Shown here: one piece after another, positions 1-8,142 of the stretch
Layout of the letters: each line of letters opens with the position of its first letter
How positions within the stretch are numbered: position 1 is the first letter of the stretch
From: a virus
Reading direction: 5' to 3' (one strand)
Virus record (IMG/VR): IMGVR_UViG_3300048589_000486
Span: 1-47,090 of that record
DNA: 47,090 nt
The notes under the pieces: model-generated
Told to the model about the DNA's origin: nothing
Database searches by the model: none
The model's input: only the letters and a program-made list of their open reading frames with translations
Position numbers and translations under genes: made by a program

Positions 1-257
1 GTTGCACCGGTCGCACCAGCCGGCCCTTCCGGGCCCGTGGCGCCCGTCGCACCGGTAGAACCCGCCGGCCCCTGGGCGCCGGTCGCGCCCGCGGGCCCGG
101 CGTCGCCCTGCGGGCCCGTCGCTCCGGTAGCTCCAGTCGCCCCGGTCGCCCCGGTGTCGCCGGCATCCCCCTGCGGCCCGCGGTCACCCTTCACGCGGAC
201 GACGACCGTCTCCTCCTCGATCACCTTGATGATCGGCCGGGTGTCCTGCGTCGCCAT
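1..257 (-). CDS. Collagen-like virion protein (partial)
   Basis: The first 24 residues ([20 protein letters not shown]...) form a short beta-type head. From about residue 25 the protein is an unbroken Gly-X-Y series ([19 protein letters not shown]...) to the edge of the window. Collagen-like repeats of this kind form triple helices in phage fibres and head decorations. Its start overlaps the stop of the upstream gene (TGATG). Its place just after the capsid gene and a beta-sandwich protein suggests a head fibre or fibre stalk. If base 1 is joined to base 47090 the frame reads only a few more codons before a TGA, giving a protein of about 89 residues. Otherwise the C-terminus is missing. Confidence 0.85.
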   Translation of the reverse strand, partial: MATQDTRPIIKVIEEETVVVRVKGDRGPQGDAGDTGATGATGATGATGPQGDAGPAGATGAQGPAGSTGATGATGPEGPAGATGA

Positions 258-625
258 CAGTACGTCACCTGCGGCACGAACTGCACACGACCCTCGATCA
301 GCCGCACGACGAAGCCCGCCCCGTCGTCCAGCTCGATGTCGTACACGCCGCGGCAGACGTCGTCCTCGACCGCCGACGTGTCGTCGGCGTCCACCTCGAC
401 CGTGATCTCGCCGGCCTCGGCGTCGATCGTGATCCCGCCAGGGCTCGCGTCGCTCGAAAGATCGAAGCCGGGAACGACATCGCCCTGCCAGTCCGGCGCG
501 CGCACCTTCATCCGCGCACTCCATCCGGTCAGGTCGATCGCGTTCTCGTCCGCGTCCAGGTACTGGAACGTGCGGCGGAAGGTCGCCCCCAGCTCGACGA
601 CGATGTCGTAGCGTCCAGCCGGCAT
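257..625 (-). CDS. Small beta-sandwich phage structural protein
   Basis: The product has 122 residues. The start ATG at 625 is chosen because a GGAGGGG ribosome site lies 6 bases upstream; an in-frame codon 18 bases earlier is less likely. The pattern ([18 protein letters not shown], then [12 protein letters not shown], then [10 protein letters not shown], then RLIEGRV) is typical of small proteins found before fibre genes in siphophages and resembles the N-terminal domain of BppU-type baseplate proteins. It overlaps the collagen-like gene by one base. It is probably an adaptor or anchor for that fibre, which is an inference from position; the exact role is unknown. Confidence 0.7.
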   Translation of the reverse strand: MPAGRYDIVVELGATFRRTFQYLDADENAIDLTGWSARMKVRAPDWQGDVVPGFDLSSDASPGGITIDAEAGEITVEVDADDTSAVEDDVCRGVYDIELDDGAGFVVRLIEGRVQFVPQVTY

Positions 626-643
626 CGCAATCCCCTCCGTCAA

Positions 644-659
644 CGATTCACGTGAAACG
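644..659. promoter_or_regulatory. parS-like palindrome (site 1)
   Basis: The 16-mer CGATTCACGTGAAACG matches the widely conserved ParB-binding parS consensus TGTTTCACGTGAAACA at 13 of 16 positions, with the CACGTG core intact. It lies in the short non-coding gap between the capsid gene terminator and the next gene. A second, closer match is at 27619-27634. ParB binding is an inference. Confidence 0.4.
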
Positions 660-690
660 AAACGCCGGGGCCCCCCACGAGCCCCGGCGT
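654..690 (-). terminator. Terminator after the major capsid gene
   Basis: On the minus strand a 10-bp perfect stem (ACGCCGGGGC with GCCCCGGCGT, positions 690-681 and 671-662) encloses a 9-base loop. It is followed by TTCGTTT. It begins 26 bases after the capsid stop codon. It would uncouple abundant capsid expression from the fibre genes downstream. Confidence 0.7.
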
Positions 691-716
691 CCGCCGCATC
701 ACCTGATCCCGCCTGA

Positions 717-1730
717 TCAGGTCCGCTTGCCCTGCACCAGCACCTTCGGCCGCGTGCAGTACGACAGGCCGTTCATCTGCACCTCGAGATGCACGCCCTT
801 GCCGTTGTGCATCGGGTACTGGCGCGCGTACCGCGGCCGGCCCAGCGTGTTGACCGTCTCCGTCCAGTCGCCCGGTGAGTACACCGTGCGGAACAGGCCC
901 GAGACGCCGACCGGGAAGAAGTGCGCCTTGTCGGTGTTGACGAACGCCGACCCGCCCACCGCGCCGCGGTAGTTCTCGAACGTGATCCCGCCGAAGTTCA
1001 CGGACTCGTACGCGAGCCCGTTGCGCAGCTGCGACGCCTCGACCTGGGCGAGGTACGACGCGCGGAATTCCGCGTGCGCGGTCAGGTCGTCCCAGAACGC
1101 ATCGCCGCACAGGGCGTAGACGCCCGAGTACGGCGCGCCGCCCAGGTTGTTGGCGATCAGCCGCACGACGCTCGTGCACTTCTTGCGCAGCGCGCCCGAC
1201 GCCGGCGTCGCGTTGTCGAGGTCGAAGTCGACTTCCGACTCCTGCGACACGCCGAACTCCGTGAACAGGTTGTAGAGCGTCGAGCCGTCACCGTTGAGGA
1301 TCGTGCCCTTGATCGCCCCGATCCGCTGGTATTCGAGCGTCGGGTCGAGCTTGAGCTGCACGTGGTCGCCCATGCGCTGGCTCACGAGCGCCTGCACCGC
1401 CTCCACCGCCGACTCTTCGCCGAAGGCGCGGATGCCCTGCACCTCGTCGGCGTTGATGCCGTCGTCGATCTGGTAGTGCGGCACGATCAGGTTGCGCACG
1501 GTGCGCTTGTCCTTCGCGACGACCGCGCCCGGCGAGCCGCGCGGGCTCGGGTTGACGAGCGCGAGCGTGCCGTCGACTTCCTCGATCATGATCGAGGTCG
1601 TCGTGACGCCGCTCTCCTGCCAGCCAGCGACCTGACCGGCGCGGCCCGGGATGAACGGGCGCTTGTTGATCGCGTCCGTCAGGGAGGTGACGCTGAACGC
1701 GTCCGAGGTGAAAACGTCGAGCACCGGCAT
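717..1730 (-). CDS. E: Major capsid protein (lambda gpE family)
   Basis: The 337-residue product has the usual gpE-family size. It begins MPVLDVFTSDAFSVTSLTDA, followed by the conserved block KRPFIPGRAG and later PRGSPGAVV and RNLIVPHYQIDD. The start at 1730 has AGGAGATC just upstream; longer in-frame extensions upstream are not protein-like. It lies between the gpD-like decoration gene and a terminator, as in lambda. It forms the icosahedral shell. Confidence 0.93.
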   Translation of the reverse strand: MPVLDVFTSDAFSVTSLTDAINKRPFIPGRAGQVAGWQESGVTTTSIMIEEVDGTLALVNPSPRGSPGAVVAKDKRTVRNLIVPHYQIDDGINADEVQGIRAFGEESAVEAVQALVSQRMGDHVQLKLDPTLEYQRIGAIKGTILNGDGSTLYNLFTEFGVSQESEVDFDLDNATPASGALRKKCTSVVRLIANNLGGAPYSGVYALCGDAFWDDLTAHAEFRASYLAQVEASQLRNGLAYESVNFGGITFENYRGAVGGSAFVNTDKAHFFPVGVSGLFRTVYSPGDWTETVNTLGRPRYARQYPMHNGKGVHLEVQMNGLSYCTRPKVLVQGKRT

Positions 1731-1773
1731 GGTGATCTCCTGTCTGGGGAATGTGTGAGAGCGCCGCGGCCGG

Positions 1774-2133
1774 TCAGCTGCGGACGATGATGCCCACGCC
1801 GGCGAGGTCCACGACCGCGCCCGCCTCGTCGACACCGGAGGCGAAGACGATCTCCTCGCCGTTGACCTCGGCATCGCGCGCGACGATCGTGGCCTGCGTG
1901 TCGCCGCCCGACGCGTCGCAGTCGGCGTAGAGCACCGCGACCGCGGTCTGCTCGCCGGTGCCGGCGCCGTCGTCGTACGCGGTGTACTTGCCGCTCTCGG
2001 AGATCTTGCCGAGCACTGCGCCCGCGCCGAGGTTCTGGCCGGAGACGATCGTCGCCTCCTCGCGGCTGCGGTTGCCGTTGGCCTCGGACAGGATGAATCC
2101 GCCCGCGTGGCCCGTTTCGGTGATGCTGGTCAT
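1774..2133 (-). CDS. D: Head decoration protein (lambda gpD family)
   Basis: The 119-residue product is close to lambda gpD in length and has the family's features: a Thr/Glu-rich N-terminus (MTSITETGHAGGFILSEANG), then SREEATI, AVLGKI and a C-terminal segment EIVFASGVDEAG. A GGGAG site precedes the ATG. Trimers of this family stabilise the expanded capsid. It lies between protease and capsid genes, as in lambda. Confidence 0.9.
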   Translation of the reverse strand: MTSITETGHAGGFILSEANGNRSREEATIVSGQNLGAGAVLGKISESGKYTAYDDGAGTGEQTAVAVLYADCDASGGDTQATIVARDAEVNGEEIVFASGVDEAGAVVDLAGVGIIVRS

Positions 2134-2198
2134 GGTTCGTCTCCCAGGGGAGTTTCAGGGTTTGGCGTGCGGGACCGCGCGCCGACGTGACGCGCCGC

Positions 2199-2630
2199 TT
2201 ACGCGCCGTGCGCCTTCGAGCGGATGTCGTAGATCGTCGCCGCGCTGATCCGCGACTTGGCCGGCGCGGCCACCGGCTCTCCGTCCGCGCCCACCTTCGG
2301 GTTCGTGCCGCGCATCGCCGCGTCGAGCATGTTCGCCGGCTTCGCCTGGCCCTCCGGCGCAGCCTTCGCGAGCATCGCCTGGGCGGCCTCGGCCGTCATG
2401 TCGGTCTCGAACGCGATGTGCGCCGCGAGCGCCGGGCGATCCTTCGCGGCCTCGCACGTCGTGATCACCTTCACGCGCTCGCGCTCCGCGGCGACGCCGT
2501 CGGCGCGCACCTTCGGCGCCAGGTCCTTCTCGGCCTGCGCGTAGCCGGCCGCGCGTTCGGCGGCGAGCTGGTCCACGGTGGCGGTCGTCGTCGCCGGCGC
2601 CGCGGGCGTTTCCTTCGCTTGCTGGCTCAT
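2199..2630 (-). CDS. Nested scaffold protein (Nu3-like internal start)
   Basis: An in-frame ATG at 2630 begins MSQQAKETPAAPA and has a strong GAGGAG site 6 bases upstream. It would give a 143-residue protein identical to the protease C-terminus. Lambda makes its scaffold Nu3 in exactly this way from within gene C. The Ala/Glu-rich helical composition fits a scaffold. Internal initiation is an inference from the ribosome site and the lambda precedent. Confidence 0.65.
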   Translation of the reverse strand: MSQQAKETPAAPATTTATVDQLAAERAAGYAQAEKDLAPKVRADGVAAERERVKVITTCEAAKDRPALAAHIAFETDMTAEAAQAMLAKAAPEGQAKPANMLDAAMRGTNPKVGADGEPVAAPAKSRISAATIYDIRSKAHGA

Positions 2631-3539
2631 CGTGAGCTCCTCTTCGAATGCGCGCGACGCGCGCGGCTGAAACCGGTATCCGTGCTGCGCAACCTCGGCC
2701 TGCATCGCCGAGATCGCGTCGGTGAGCGTTCCCATCTCGTCGGCGAATCCGTCGGCGATCGCGCGCTCCGTCGAGAGCATCCCGCCCTCGGTGGCGCGCA
2801 CCGCCGCGGCCTTGAGCCCGCGGTGCCCGACAACCGCGTCGACGAAGAGCGCGTAGACCTCGTCCACGCGCCCCTGCAGGTCCAGCCGCGCGCCCTCGGA
2901 CAGCGGCATGAGGCTCGTCCCGTCGATCTTCTTCGCGCCCGCGTAGATCGGCGTGTAGCGCACACCCGACTTCGCGATGCTCTCGGACCGGTCCTGGTGC
3001 AGCATGACCACGCCGACCGAGCCGACCTGCGCGCTCGAGGGCATGTACAGGCGCTCGGCCGCCGACGCGATCAGGTACGCCGCCGACGCCGCGAGCTCGT
3101 TGGCGACCGCCCACACCGGCTTGGTCGCCTGGGCGATGTAGTCAGCGAGCTGGAACGCGCCCGCGACCTCGCCGCCAGGCGAATCGATGTCGAGGACGAT
3201 CCCGCGGACCATCGGATCGCGCAGAGCCGCGTCGATCCGCTGCGTCACCATGTTGTAGCCGGTGAGCCCGGAGAGCGCGTCGAGGCCGCCGGCGCGCTGC
3301 ACGAGCGAGCCCATCACCGAGACGATAGCCACGCCGCGGTCGGTCACCGAGTAGCCATTCTCCGTGCGCCGCGCCGGGATCAGCAGCGCCGCGTGCTCGC
3401 GCTCGACCTCGTGACGCGGGAGATCGCCCTGCTTGCCCTCCTCGTAGGACGCGAACACGCGCTCGATCACGAACGCCTTGTCCGGCATCAGCAGTAGCGG
3501 AGTGCCATAGAGCCGCTCGGCCAGGCGAGGATGCTGCAT
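2199..3539 (-). CDS. S49-family capsid protease with C-terminal scaffold (gpC-like)
   Basis: The 446-residue product starts at ATG 3539, preceded by GGGAG; a TTG two codons earlier is less likely. Residues about 65-280 are a SppA/ClpP-like S49 domain with IVLDIDSPGGEV at about 114-125, the nucleophile candidate Ser152 in NELAASAAYL, and Lys203/204 in YAGAKKIDG as the general base. From about residue 300 it becomes Ala/Glu/Lys-rich and helical, as in the lambda gpC C-terminus, which doubles as scaffold. It acts inside the prohead on scaffold and portal. Confidence 0.92.
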   Translation of the reverse strand: MQHPRLAERLYGTPLLLMPDKAFVIERVFASYEEGKQGDLPRHEVEREHAALLIPARRTENGYSVTDRGVAIVSVMGSLVQRAGGLDALSGLTGYNMVTQRIDAALRDPMVRGIVLDIDSPGGEVAGAFQLADYIAQATKPVWAVANELAASAAYLIASAAERLYMPSSAQVGSVGVVMLHQDRSESIAKSGVRYTPIYAGAKKIDGTSLMPLSEGARLDLQGRVDEVYALFVDAVVGHRGLKAAAVRATEGGMLSTERAIADGFADEMGTLTDAISAMQAEVAQHGYRFQPRASRAFEEELTMSQQAKETPAAPATTTATVDQLAAERAAGYAQAEKDLAPKVRADGVAAERERVKVITTCEAAKDRPALAAHIAFETDMTAEAAQAMLAKAAPEGQAKPANMLDAAMRGTNPKVGADGEPVAAPAKSRISAATIYDIRSKAHGA

Positions 3540-3559
3540 GGTCAACGTCTCCCGGAAGG

Positions 3560-3584
3560 AAAAAGGGCGGCCCGAAGGCCGCCC
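3560..3584 (-). terminator. UUCG-loop terminator between portal and protease genes
   Basis: On the minus strand, GGGCGGCC, loop TTCG, GGCCGCCC and then TTTTT form a near-ideal intrinsic terminator. It lies in the 79-base gap between the portal stop (3619) and the protease start (3539), inside the head operon. It could lower expression of downstream genes or be overridden by an antiterminated polymerase. Confidence 0.8.
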
Positions 3585-3618
3585 AAGGACAACTCACGGC
3601 AGGAGGAGTAGCCGAGAG

Positions 3619-5247
3619 TCATCGCCCACCCACACTGTTGTCGTCCGGCGAGACGGCTTCTCCGTCCTCGTCGTCCGACTCGTCGTCGTCCTTCACGCGT
3701 CTCGCGTCGTCGTCGCGCTCCGGCATCGGCGGCTCCTGGTCGCCGGCCGCAGCGGGATCAGGCGCGCGCGCCGTGAGCCCCAGTTCGCGGTAGCGCGCTT
3801 CCTCGGTCGCGAGCTGCTCGGCGACCTCGACCCAGTCGCGCCCGAGTTCCGCGCACTCGTCCTCGCGCGTCGAGAGCCCCGCGTCGATCCGCGCCTGCGC
3901 GGCCGTCGCCTCCTTGACTGGGTCGAGCGTCCCGCGCCCCGGCCCGATCACGCGGATGCGCTGCCAGGCGGTGGCCGTCGCGTAGTAGTCCGGCGCGTCT
4001 ACCTTCCCCGCGCTGACCGCTTCCTCGAGCCACAGCCGGTAGAACGGCTCGATCCACGCGGTCGTGAGCCAATCGCGTCGGCGCATGAACGAGCGCCACG
4101 CCTCGGCCAGCATCGCCCGCGCCGTCACGTAGTTGAGGCGGCTGAAATCCTTCATCAGCAGCTCGTACGGCAGGTCGTACCCGAGCCCGATATAGCGCTC
4201 GAGGTGCGTCATGAATGAGTCGAACGCGGTCGCGGGCCTCGACGGGATGAACGGCTCGAGCTTGTCGCCCGGGAACAGCGTCGCGAGCATCCCGCTTTGC
4301 AGCCGCACCGCATGCTCCTCGCGCGCCTTGAGCATCGCGGTGCGGTCCTGGCCGTAGAGCTCGACGATGTCCTCGGCCCCGAGTGGGGTTGTGATGACCG
4401 CCGCGACCATGGCGTTGACCACCGCCGCCTGCAGCTCGGCCTGCTGGTAGCGGTCCAGGTTCTTGAACGTCGGCAGCACCGAGGTCAGCAGCGGCTTGCC
4501 GCGCGACTGCCCTGAGCGCTTGCTGTCGAACACGTGCAGCACCTTCATCCGTCCGTGCGCTGCGCGCCGCGGGATGCGCTCCCAGCGAGCGAAGCCGGCC
4601 TCGTCCGACACGAGCACCGTGTCGCCCGGGTGCGTCGTGCGGATGTGGTAGGCGATCGGCGCGCCGTAGGCGTCGAACTCGATCCCGCCGCGGAATCCCT
4701 GCCGCTCGGCCTGGCCGTACGGGTTCGACAGCCGGTCCGCCTCGATCGTCTGGATCTTCGTCGACCAGCCGTCACGCCGCTCGGGCAGCCACAGCGGCAG
4801 CGCGAGCGCGTCTCCGTTGAGCATCGCCGCGCGCGCGATCTGCGTGGTGATGCCGTCGCCGGTCAGCGTGTCCCCGGCGTGGCAGGCCGTCGTCCAGTAG
4901 TAGCTCTCCCACAGCGCGCGCGTCTCGCGCGCCCAGCCGTCCGCCCAACTCTTCGTCTTGCCGAGCGCGACGTAGTCCGGCCGTGGCGACACGCGCAGCC
5001 CCGAGCCCAGGACGTTGTCGATGATCGTTTGGAAGCCGCTCTCGGCGATCCCGTTGTTCCGGTCGATGTCGCGCGAGCGCGAGACCAGTGCCCCCAGCTC
5101 CGGCAGGATCTCCGCATCCACCGACAGCCGGCTCGGCGCCCACGCGAGCACGTCGCGCTCGGTGTACGACGCACCTTTGTGCGCCGTGGCGAGCGCGCGC
5201 GGCTGCCCGCCCGCGGCGTCCATGCGAGGACGGCGAGATTGCCTCAT
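3619..5247 (-). CDS. B: Portal protein (lambda gpB family)
   Basis: The 542-residue product matches the usual length. Conserved segments include ARDIDRNNGIAESGFQT-like text near residue 60 (SRDIDRNNGIAESG), NVLGSGLRVSPRP, VLHVFDSKRSGQSRGKPLL, DRYQQAELQAA and FSRLNYVTARAMLAEAWR, all typical of lambda-type portals. The last 60 residues are acidic and low in complexity. The dodecameric portal is the DNA entry point and the terminase docking site. It follows gpW with an 11-base gap. Confidence 0.95.
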   Translation of the reverse strand: MRQSRRPRMDAAGGQPRALATAHKGASYTERDVLAWAPSRLSVDAEILPELGALVSRSRDIDRNNGIAESGFQTIIDNVLGSGLRVSPRPDYVALGKTKSWADGWARETRALWESYYWTTACHAGDTLTGDGITTQIARAAMLNGDALALPLWLPERRDGWSTKIQTIEADRLSNPYGQAERQGFRGGIEFDAYGAPIAYHIRTTHPGDTVLVSDEAGFARWERIPRRAAHGRMKVLHVFDSKRSGQSRGKPLLTSVLPTFKNLDRYQQAELQAAVVNAMVAAVITTPLGAEDIVELYGQDRTAMLKAREEHAVRLQSGMLATLFPGDKLEPFIPSRPATAFDSFMTHLERYIGLGYDLPYELLMKDFSRLNYVTARAMLAEAWRSFMRRRDWLTTAWIEPFYRLWLEEAVSAGKVDAPDYYATATAWQRIRVIGPGRGTLDPVKEATAAQARIDAGLSTREDECAELGRDWVEVAEQLATEEARYRELGLTARAPDPAAAGDQEPPMPERDDDARRVKDDDESDDEDGEAVSPDDNSVGGR

Positions 5248-5259
5248 GTCGTCCCCTGG

Positions 5260-5508
5260 TCAGTTCGTCGGAATGACGCCGATCATGCGCGACTTGACGC
5301 TCTTCCCGTCGCACGCGTCGACCTTCGTCTTCAGGTAAGCGACGTAGCGCTGCAGCTCGCCCACGCTCGCGCGCGTGTACATCACCTGCTTCTCGCCCAT
5401 CCTGACCGACTCCGACTTCGACCCGGTGAGCAGCGCGTGGAGCGCCTGGTCGGCCTCGTCGTACCACGTCCGGTACGTCGTGCACTCGGTCGCGGTCGGT
5501 CGGCTCAT
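5260..5508 (-). CDS. W: Head-tail joining protein gpW
   Basis: The 82-residue product is close to lambda gpW (68 residues) in size and place, between the terminase large subunit and the portal. The text YDEADQALHALLTGSKSES followed by VMYTRASVGELQRYVAYL matches the gpW pattern of two helices around a beta hairpin. It is preceded by GGAG. gpW stabilises packaged DNA and prepares the head for tail joining. Confidence 0.88.
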   Translation of the reverse strand: MSRPTATECTTYRTWYDEADQALHALLTGSKSESVRMGEKQVMYTRASVGELQRYVAYLKTKVDACDGKSVKSRMIGVIPTN

Positions 5509-5518
5509 CAGCTCCTCG

Positions 5519-7450
5519 TCAGGTTGGTTTCACTCTCGGCACCATCGCCCGCACGGCGTCCAGCGAGACGCCATGCGGCGCCGCCGGCGCCGTCACATCG
5601 GCCACCGGCTTCGCGCCGCCCTTCGGTTCGTAGAGCTGCTCCATGCGATCCCAGTCGGCGTCGCGCCAGCGATGGATCCCCACCGCGTGGTGCATCGCCG
5701 CCGCGAATGCGTAGACCATCGTGTCGAGCGCCTCGTTGCGCTCGCGCGTCGGCAGCCACTTCTTGAGCGTCGTGTCGAACACCTCGGCGACGACCTGCCG
5801 GTAGTACTCGTCGGGCAGCTCGTCGCTGAAGCGCACGTAGCGCCCCGCCGGCGTGGCCGCCGCCTCGTCCGCCTCCGTGCCGTCCGCCTTGAGCCGGGCA
5901 AAAATGAGCTTCTTGAGCTCGCTCACGCCCAGCCAGTAGAGCCGCGCGCCACGCTTGTCCAGGGCGCCCCGCACCCGCACGTCCGGATACGCCGGCTTGC
6001 CGATCGCCGGCTTCGTGAGCACCGGCGACCCGCGGCTCGCGTAGATGTTCCGCGCCCGCAGCGTGCGCGTGAAGCTCAGCACCTGGTGCTGCCAGTTGCC
6101 CGCGTCCACCAGCGCGCAGGCGATCCCCATCTCGACGCCGAACGAGTTCCGGATCCGCAGCGCCAGGTACTCGTCGATCGCCCGGTACAAGTCCTCGCCG
6201 GCTGGATCGCCCGGGATCACGTGGTAGTCGATCACCGTCGCTCGCTCGCCGCGCGACCAGCCGAGGATCTGCGCCTCCGCCCGGTCCACCTGTAGGTCGA
6301 TCCCGCAGGTGAGCGCCAGCACGCCGGGCGGGATCGTGCGCAGCGGGTACGGCTCCGCGCGCCCCCGCAGCACCTCCCAGTCGAGCCGCACCTTCCCCTC
6401 GCGGTGCACCTCACCCAGCCGCGTATTGACGAAGACCTGCTTCTTCGCCGGGTCCTGCAGCGCCCACTCCCACTCGACTGCGTTCTGCCCCCACGAGTCG
6501 CCAAGTCCCGGCGGCGTGTACAGGCAGTTCACGTGGAACCCGATGTGCTCGTCGACGAGCTCGGGCCGCTCGTGGCGCCACTGCCCCGCCGCCAGCATCG
6601 CGCCCTTGTGCGCCTCGTCGATCAGCGCCCCGCAGTGCTCGCACGCGTAGCGCGCCTCGCGCGGCCGCCCCTGCGGCCAGGTGAGCTGGCCCCAGCGCAG
6701 CACCTGGTGCTCGCCACACTCCGGGCACGGCACCCAGTACCGCCCCCGCGAAGAGGCCTGGTAGTCCGCGTCGATCGGCGACCCGTCGTCCGTCGGGGTC
6801 GAGATCTCGAAGATCTTCGAGCGTCCCTGGTACGTCGCGATCCGCCGCTTCGCGAGCTCGATCGGATTGCCCTCGCCGTCGATCAGCCGCGGCATCCGGT
6901 CGACCTCGTCGAGCAGCAGGTACTGCGCCGGGACGCTCGACAGGTCGGACGGCACGTTCGCGCTTCCCAGGTAGATCACGCCGCCCGAAAAGTGCAGCTC
7001 GTTCAGCGTGCCGCCCCCCGACTTCGACTGCCGGCCCAGCCGGATCTTCCCGGCCAGCACCCGCGATTCCAGGATCATCGGCCGCAGCCGCCCGCGTACC
7101 CAGCGCAGCCCCAGCTTCTCGGTGGGCATCAGCACCAGCATGGGCCCTGGCGCCTGGTCGACGACCCAGCCCAGCCAGTTCAAGCCCGCCTCGCTCCCGC
7201 CCACCTGGGACGACTTCGCGAACGTCACCTGCCGCGCCGGGTGCTGCGGGTCGAGCGCGTCCATGATCGCGTTCAGGAACGGGATCCGGTCCGGATTCCA
7301 CGGCCCCGGTATCGCGCTCGCGCGGCTGGACAGCCGCCGGTGCTTCGCCGCCCACGCCGACGGCGTCAGGCGCTCCGGGATGCGCAGCCCGCGCGACGCC
7401 GCCCGCAGCGCCGAGATCCGCGATCGCTCCTGCAGCGTGAGCTCGCTCAC
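5519..7450 (-). CDS. A: Terminase large subunit (GpA family)
   Basis: The 643-residue product matches the gpA length. The ATPase part has a Walker A-like loop KSSQVGGSEAG at about 79-89 and Walker B LLLDEVDRMP at about 178-187. Paired Cys motifs (CPECG and CEHCG, about 240-275) form a zinc ribbon. The C-terminal nuclease part includes LTCGIDLQVDRAEAQILGW and CALVDAGNW. It starts with GTG overlapping the small subunit stop (GTGA). It translocates and cuts DNA at cos sites in lambda relatives; no cos site could be assigned here. Confidence 0.95.
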   Translation of the reverse strand: MSELTLQERSRISALRAASRGLRIPERLTPSAWAAKHRRLSSRASAIPGPWNPDRIPFLNAIMDALDPQHPARQVTFAKSSQVGGSEAGLNWLGWVVDQAPGPMLVLMPTEKLGLRWVRGRLRPMILESRVLAGKIRLGRQSKSGGGTLNELHFSGGVIYLGSANVPSDLSSVPAQYLLLDEVDRMPRLIDGEGNPIELAKRRIATYQGRSKIFEISTPTDDGSPIDADYQASSRGRYWVPCPECGEHQVLRWGQLTWPQGRPREARYACEHCGALIDEAHKGAMLAAGQWRHERPELVDEHIGFHVNCLYTPPGLGDSWGQNAVEWEWALQDPAKKQVFVNTRLGEVHREGKVRLDWEVLRGRAEPYPLRTIPPGVLALTCGIDLQVDRAEAQILGWSRGERATVIDYHVIPGDPAGEDLYRAIDEYLALRIRNSFGVEMGIACALVDAGNWQHQVLSFTRTLRARNIYASRGSPVLTKPAIGKPAYPDVRVRGALDKRGARLYWLGVSELKKLIFARLKADGTEADEAAATPAGRYVRFSDELPDEYYRQVVAEVFDTTLKKWLPTRERNEALDTMVYAFAAAMHHAVGIHRWRDADWDRMEQLYEPKGGAKPVADVTAPAAPHGVSLDAVRAMVPRVKPT

Positions 7451-8058
7451 TGCCTCGTCGATCCGACCTGGTCGGCCATCCCGTCGATTGCCTCGGATAG
7501 CTCGCTCGCGATCCGCCGCGCCTCTCGCTCGACGATCGGCAGCACCTTCCGCGGGTCGATCCCGAGCGCCGTCGCCAGGTCCGCACCGATCCGCGCGTGC
7601 AGATTCGCGAGTCCGTCGCGCACCAGCGCGAAGGCCGCCTCCGTCCCGGCGTCGTGCTCGCCGCGGTCGACCAGCCGACCGAGCTCCCGGTCGAGCTTCG
7701 CCCGCTTCAGCTCCGCCGACGCCCGCTTGTCCTCGACCGTCGCCGTGACGATCGCCGGCGTCGGCTCAGGTTCACGCCCGGGCGACGCGCCACCCGCCGC
7801 CCGGGCCCCACCATTTCCCTGACGCACGTATCCCATGCCGGGGCCGCCGCCCCTGCCGCCGCTTCCGCGGTCCTGCACCTGGTTGAGCAGCGCGTCCGTC
7901 CGCGAGACGTCGACGCGGTCGCCGACCATCACCAACCGGCCGGCATTCTTCCACTTCGTCACCATCGGCCCCGAGACGCCGCGGTGCCTGGCGTACTCCG
8001 CTTTCGTCAGGAGCTCACCAGTGCCAGTCGCCACCCGCGGGGGCTTAACCGGCTTCAC
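7447..8058 (-). CDS. Terminase small subunit (Nu1-like)
   Basis: The 203-residue product, starting at GTG 8058, has an N-terminal winged/HTH segment (LTKAEYARHRGVSGPMVTKWKN, about 15-36) for cos DNA recognition. A Gly-rich linker follows. The C-terminal helical half contains RASAELKRAKLDRELGRL, typical of Nu1-type small subunits. It is translationally coupled to the large subunit by GTGA. The start is uncertain: no ATG is available, and a TTG at 8127 would add 23 Arg/Pro-rich residues that do not look natural. Confidence 0.8.
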   Translation of the reverse strand: MKPVKPPRVATGTGELLTKAEYARHRGVSGPMVTKWKNAGRLVMVGDRVDVSRTDALLNQVQDRGSGGRGGGPGMGYVRQGNGGARAAGGASPGREPEPTPAIVTATVEDKRASAELKRAKLDRELGRLVDRGEHDAGTEAAFALVRDGLANLHARIGADLATALGIDPRKVLPIVEREARRIASELSEAIDGMADQVGSTRQ

Positions 8059-8142
8059 CCGCCCGGACCGAGGTAAAACCCGGGGTGCTCGCGCCCGCCC
8101 GGGCCGACGAGCCCGCGGAGGACCCAAGGACTTGAATCCGCA

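Noticed and set aside
37-405. Plus-strand Pro/Ala-rich open frame at the left edge
   Set aside because: It is the antisense of the collagen-like Gly-X-Y repeats, which make sense only on the minus strand.
6515-6540. Other CACGTG boxes with partial parS similarity (for example near 6525, 10898 and 13121)
   Set aside because: They lie inside coding regions, match fewer flanking positions and are expected by chance in GC-rich DNA.
8059-8127. Longer terminase small subunit starting at TTG 8127
   Set aside because: The extra 23 residues are Arg/Pro-rich without similarity to Nu1 proteins; GTG 8058 gives a normal start of the HTH domain.
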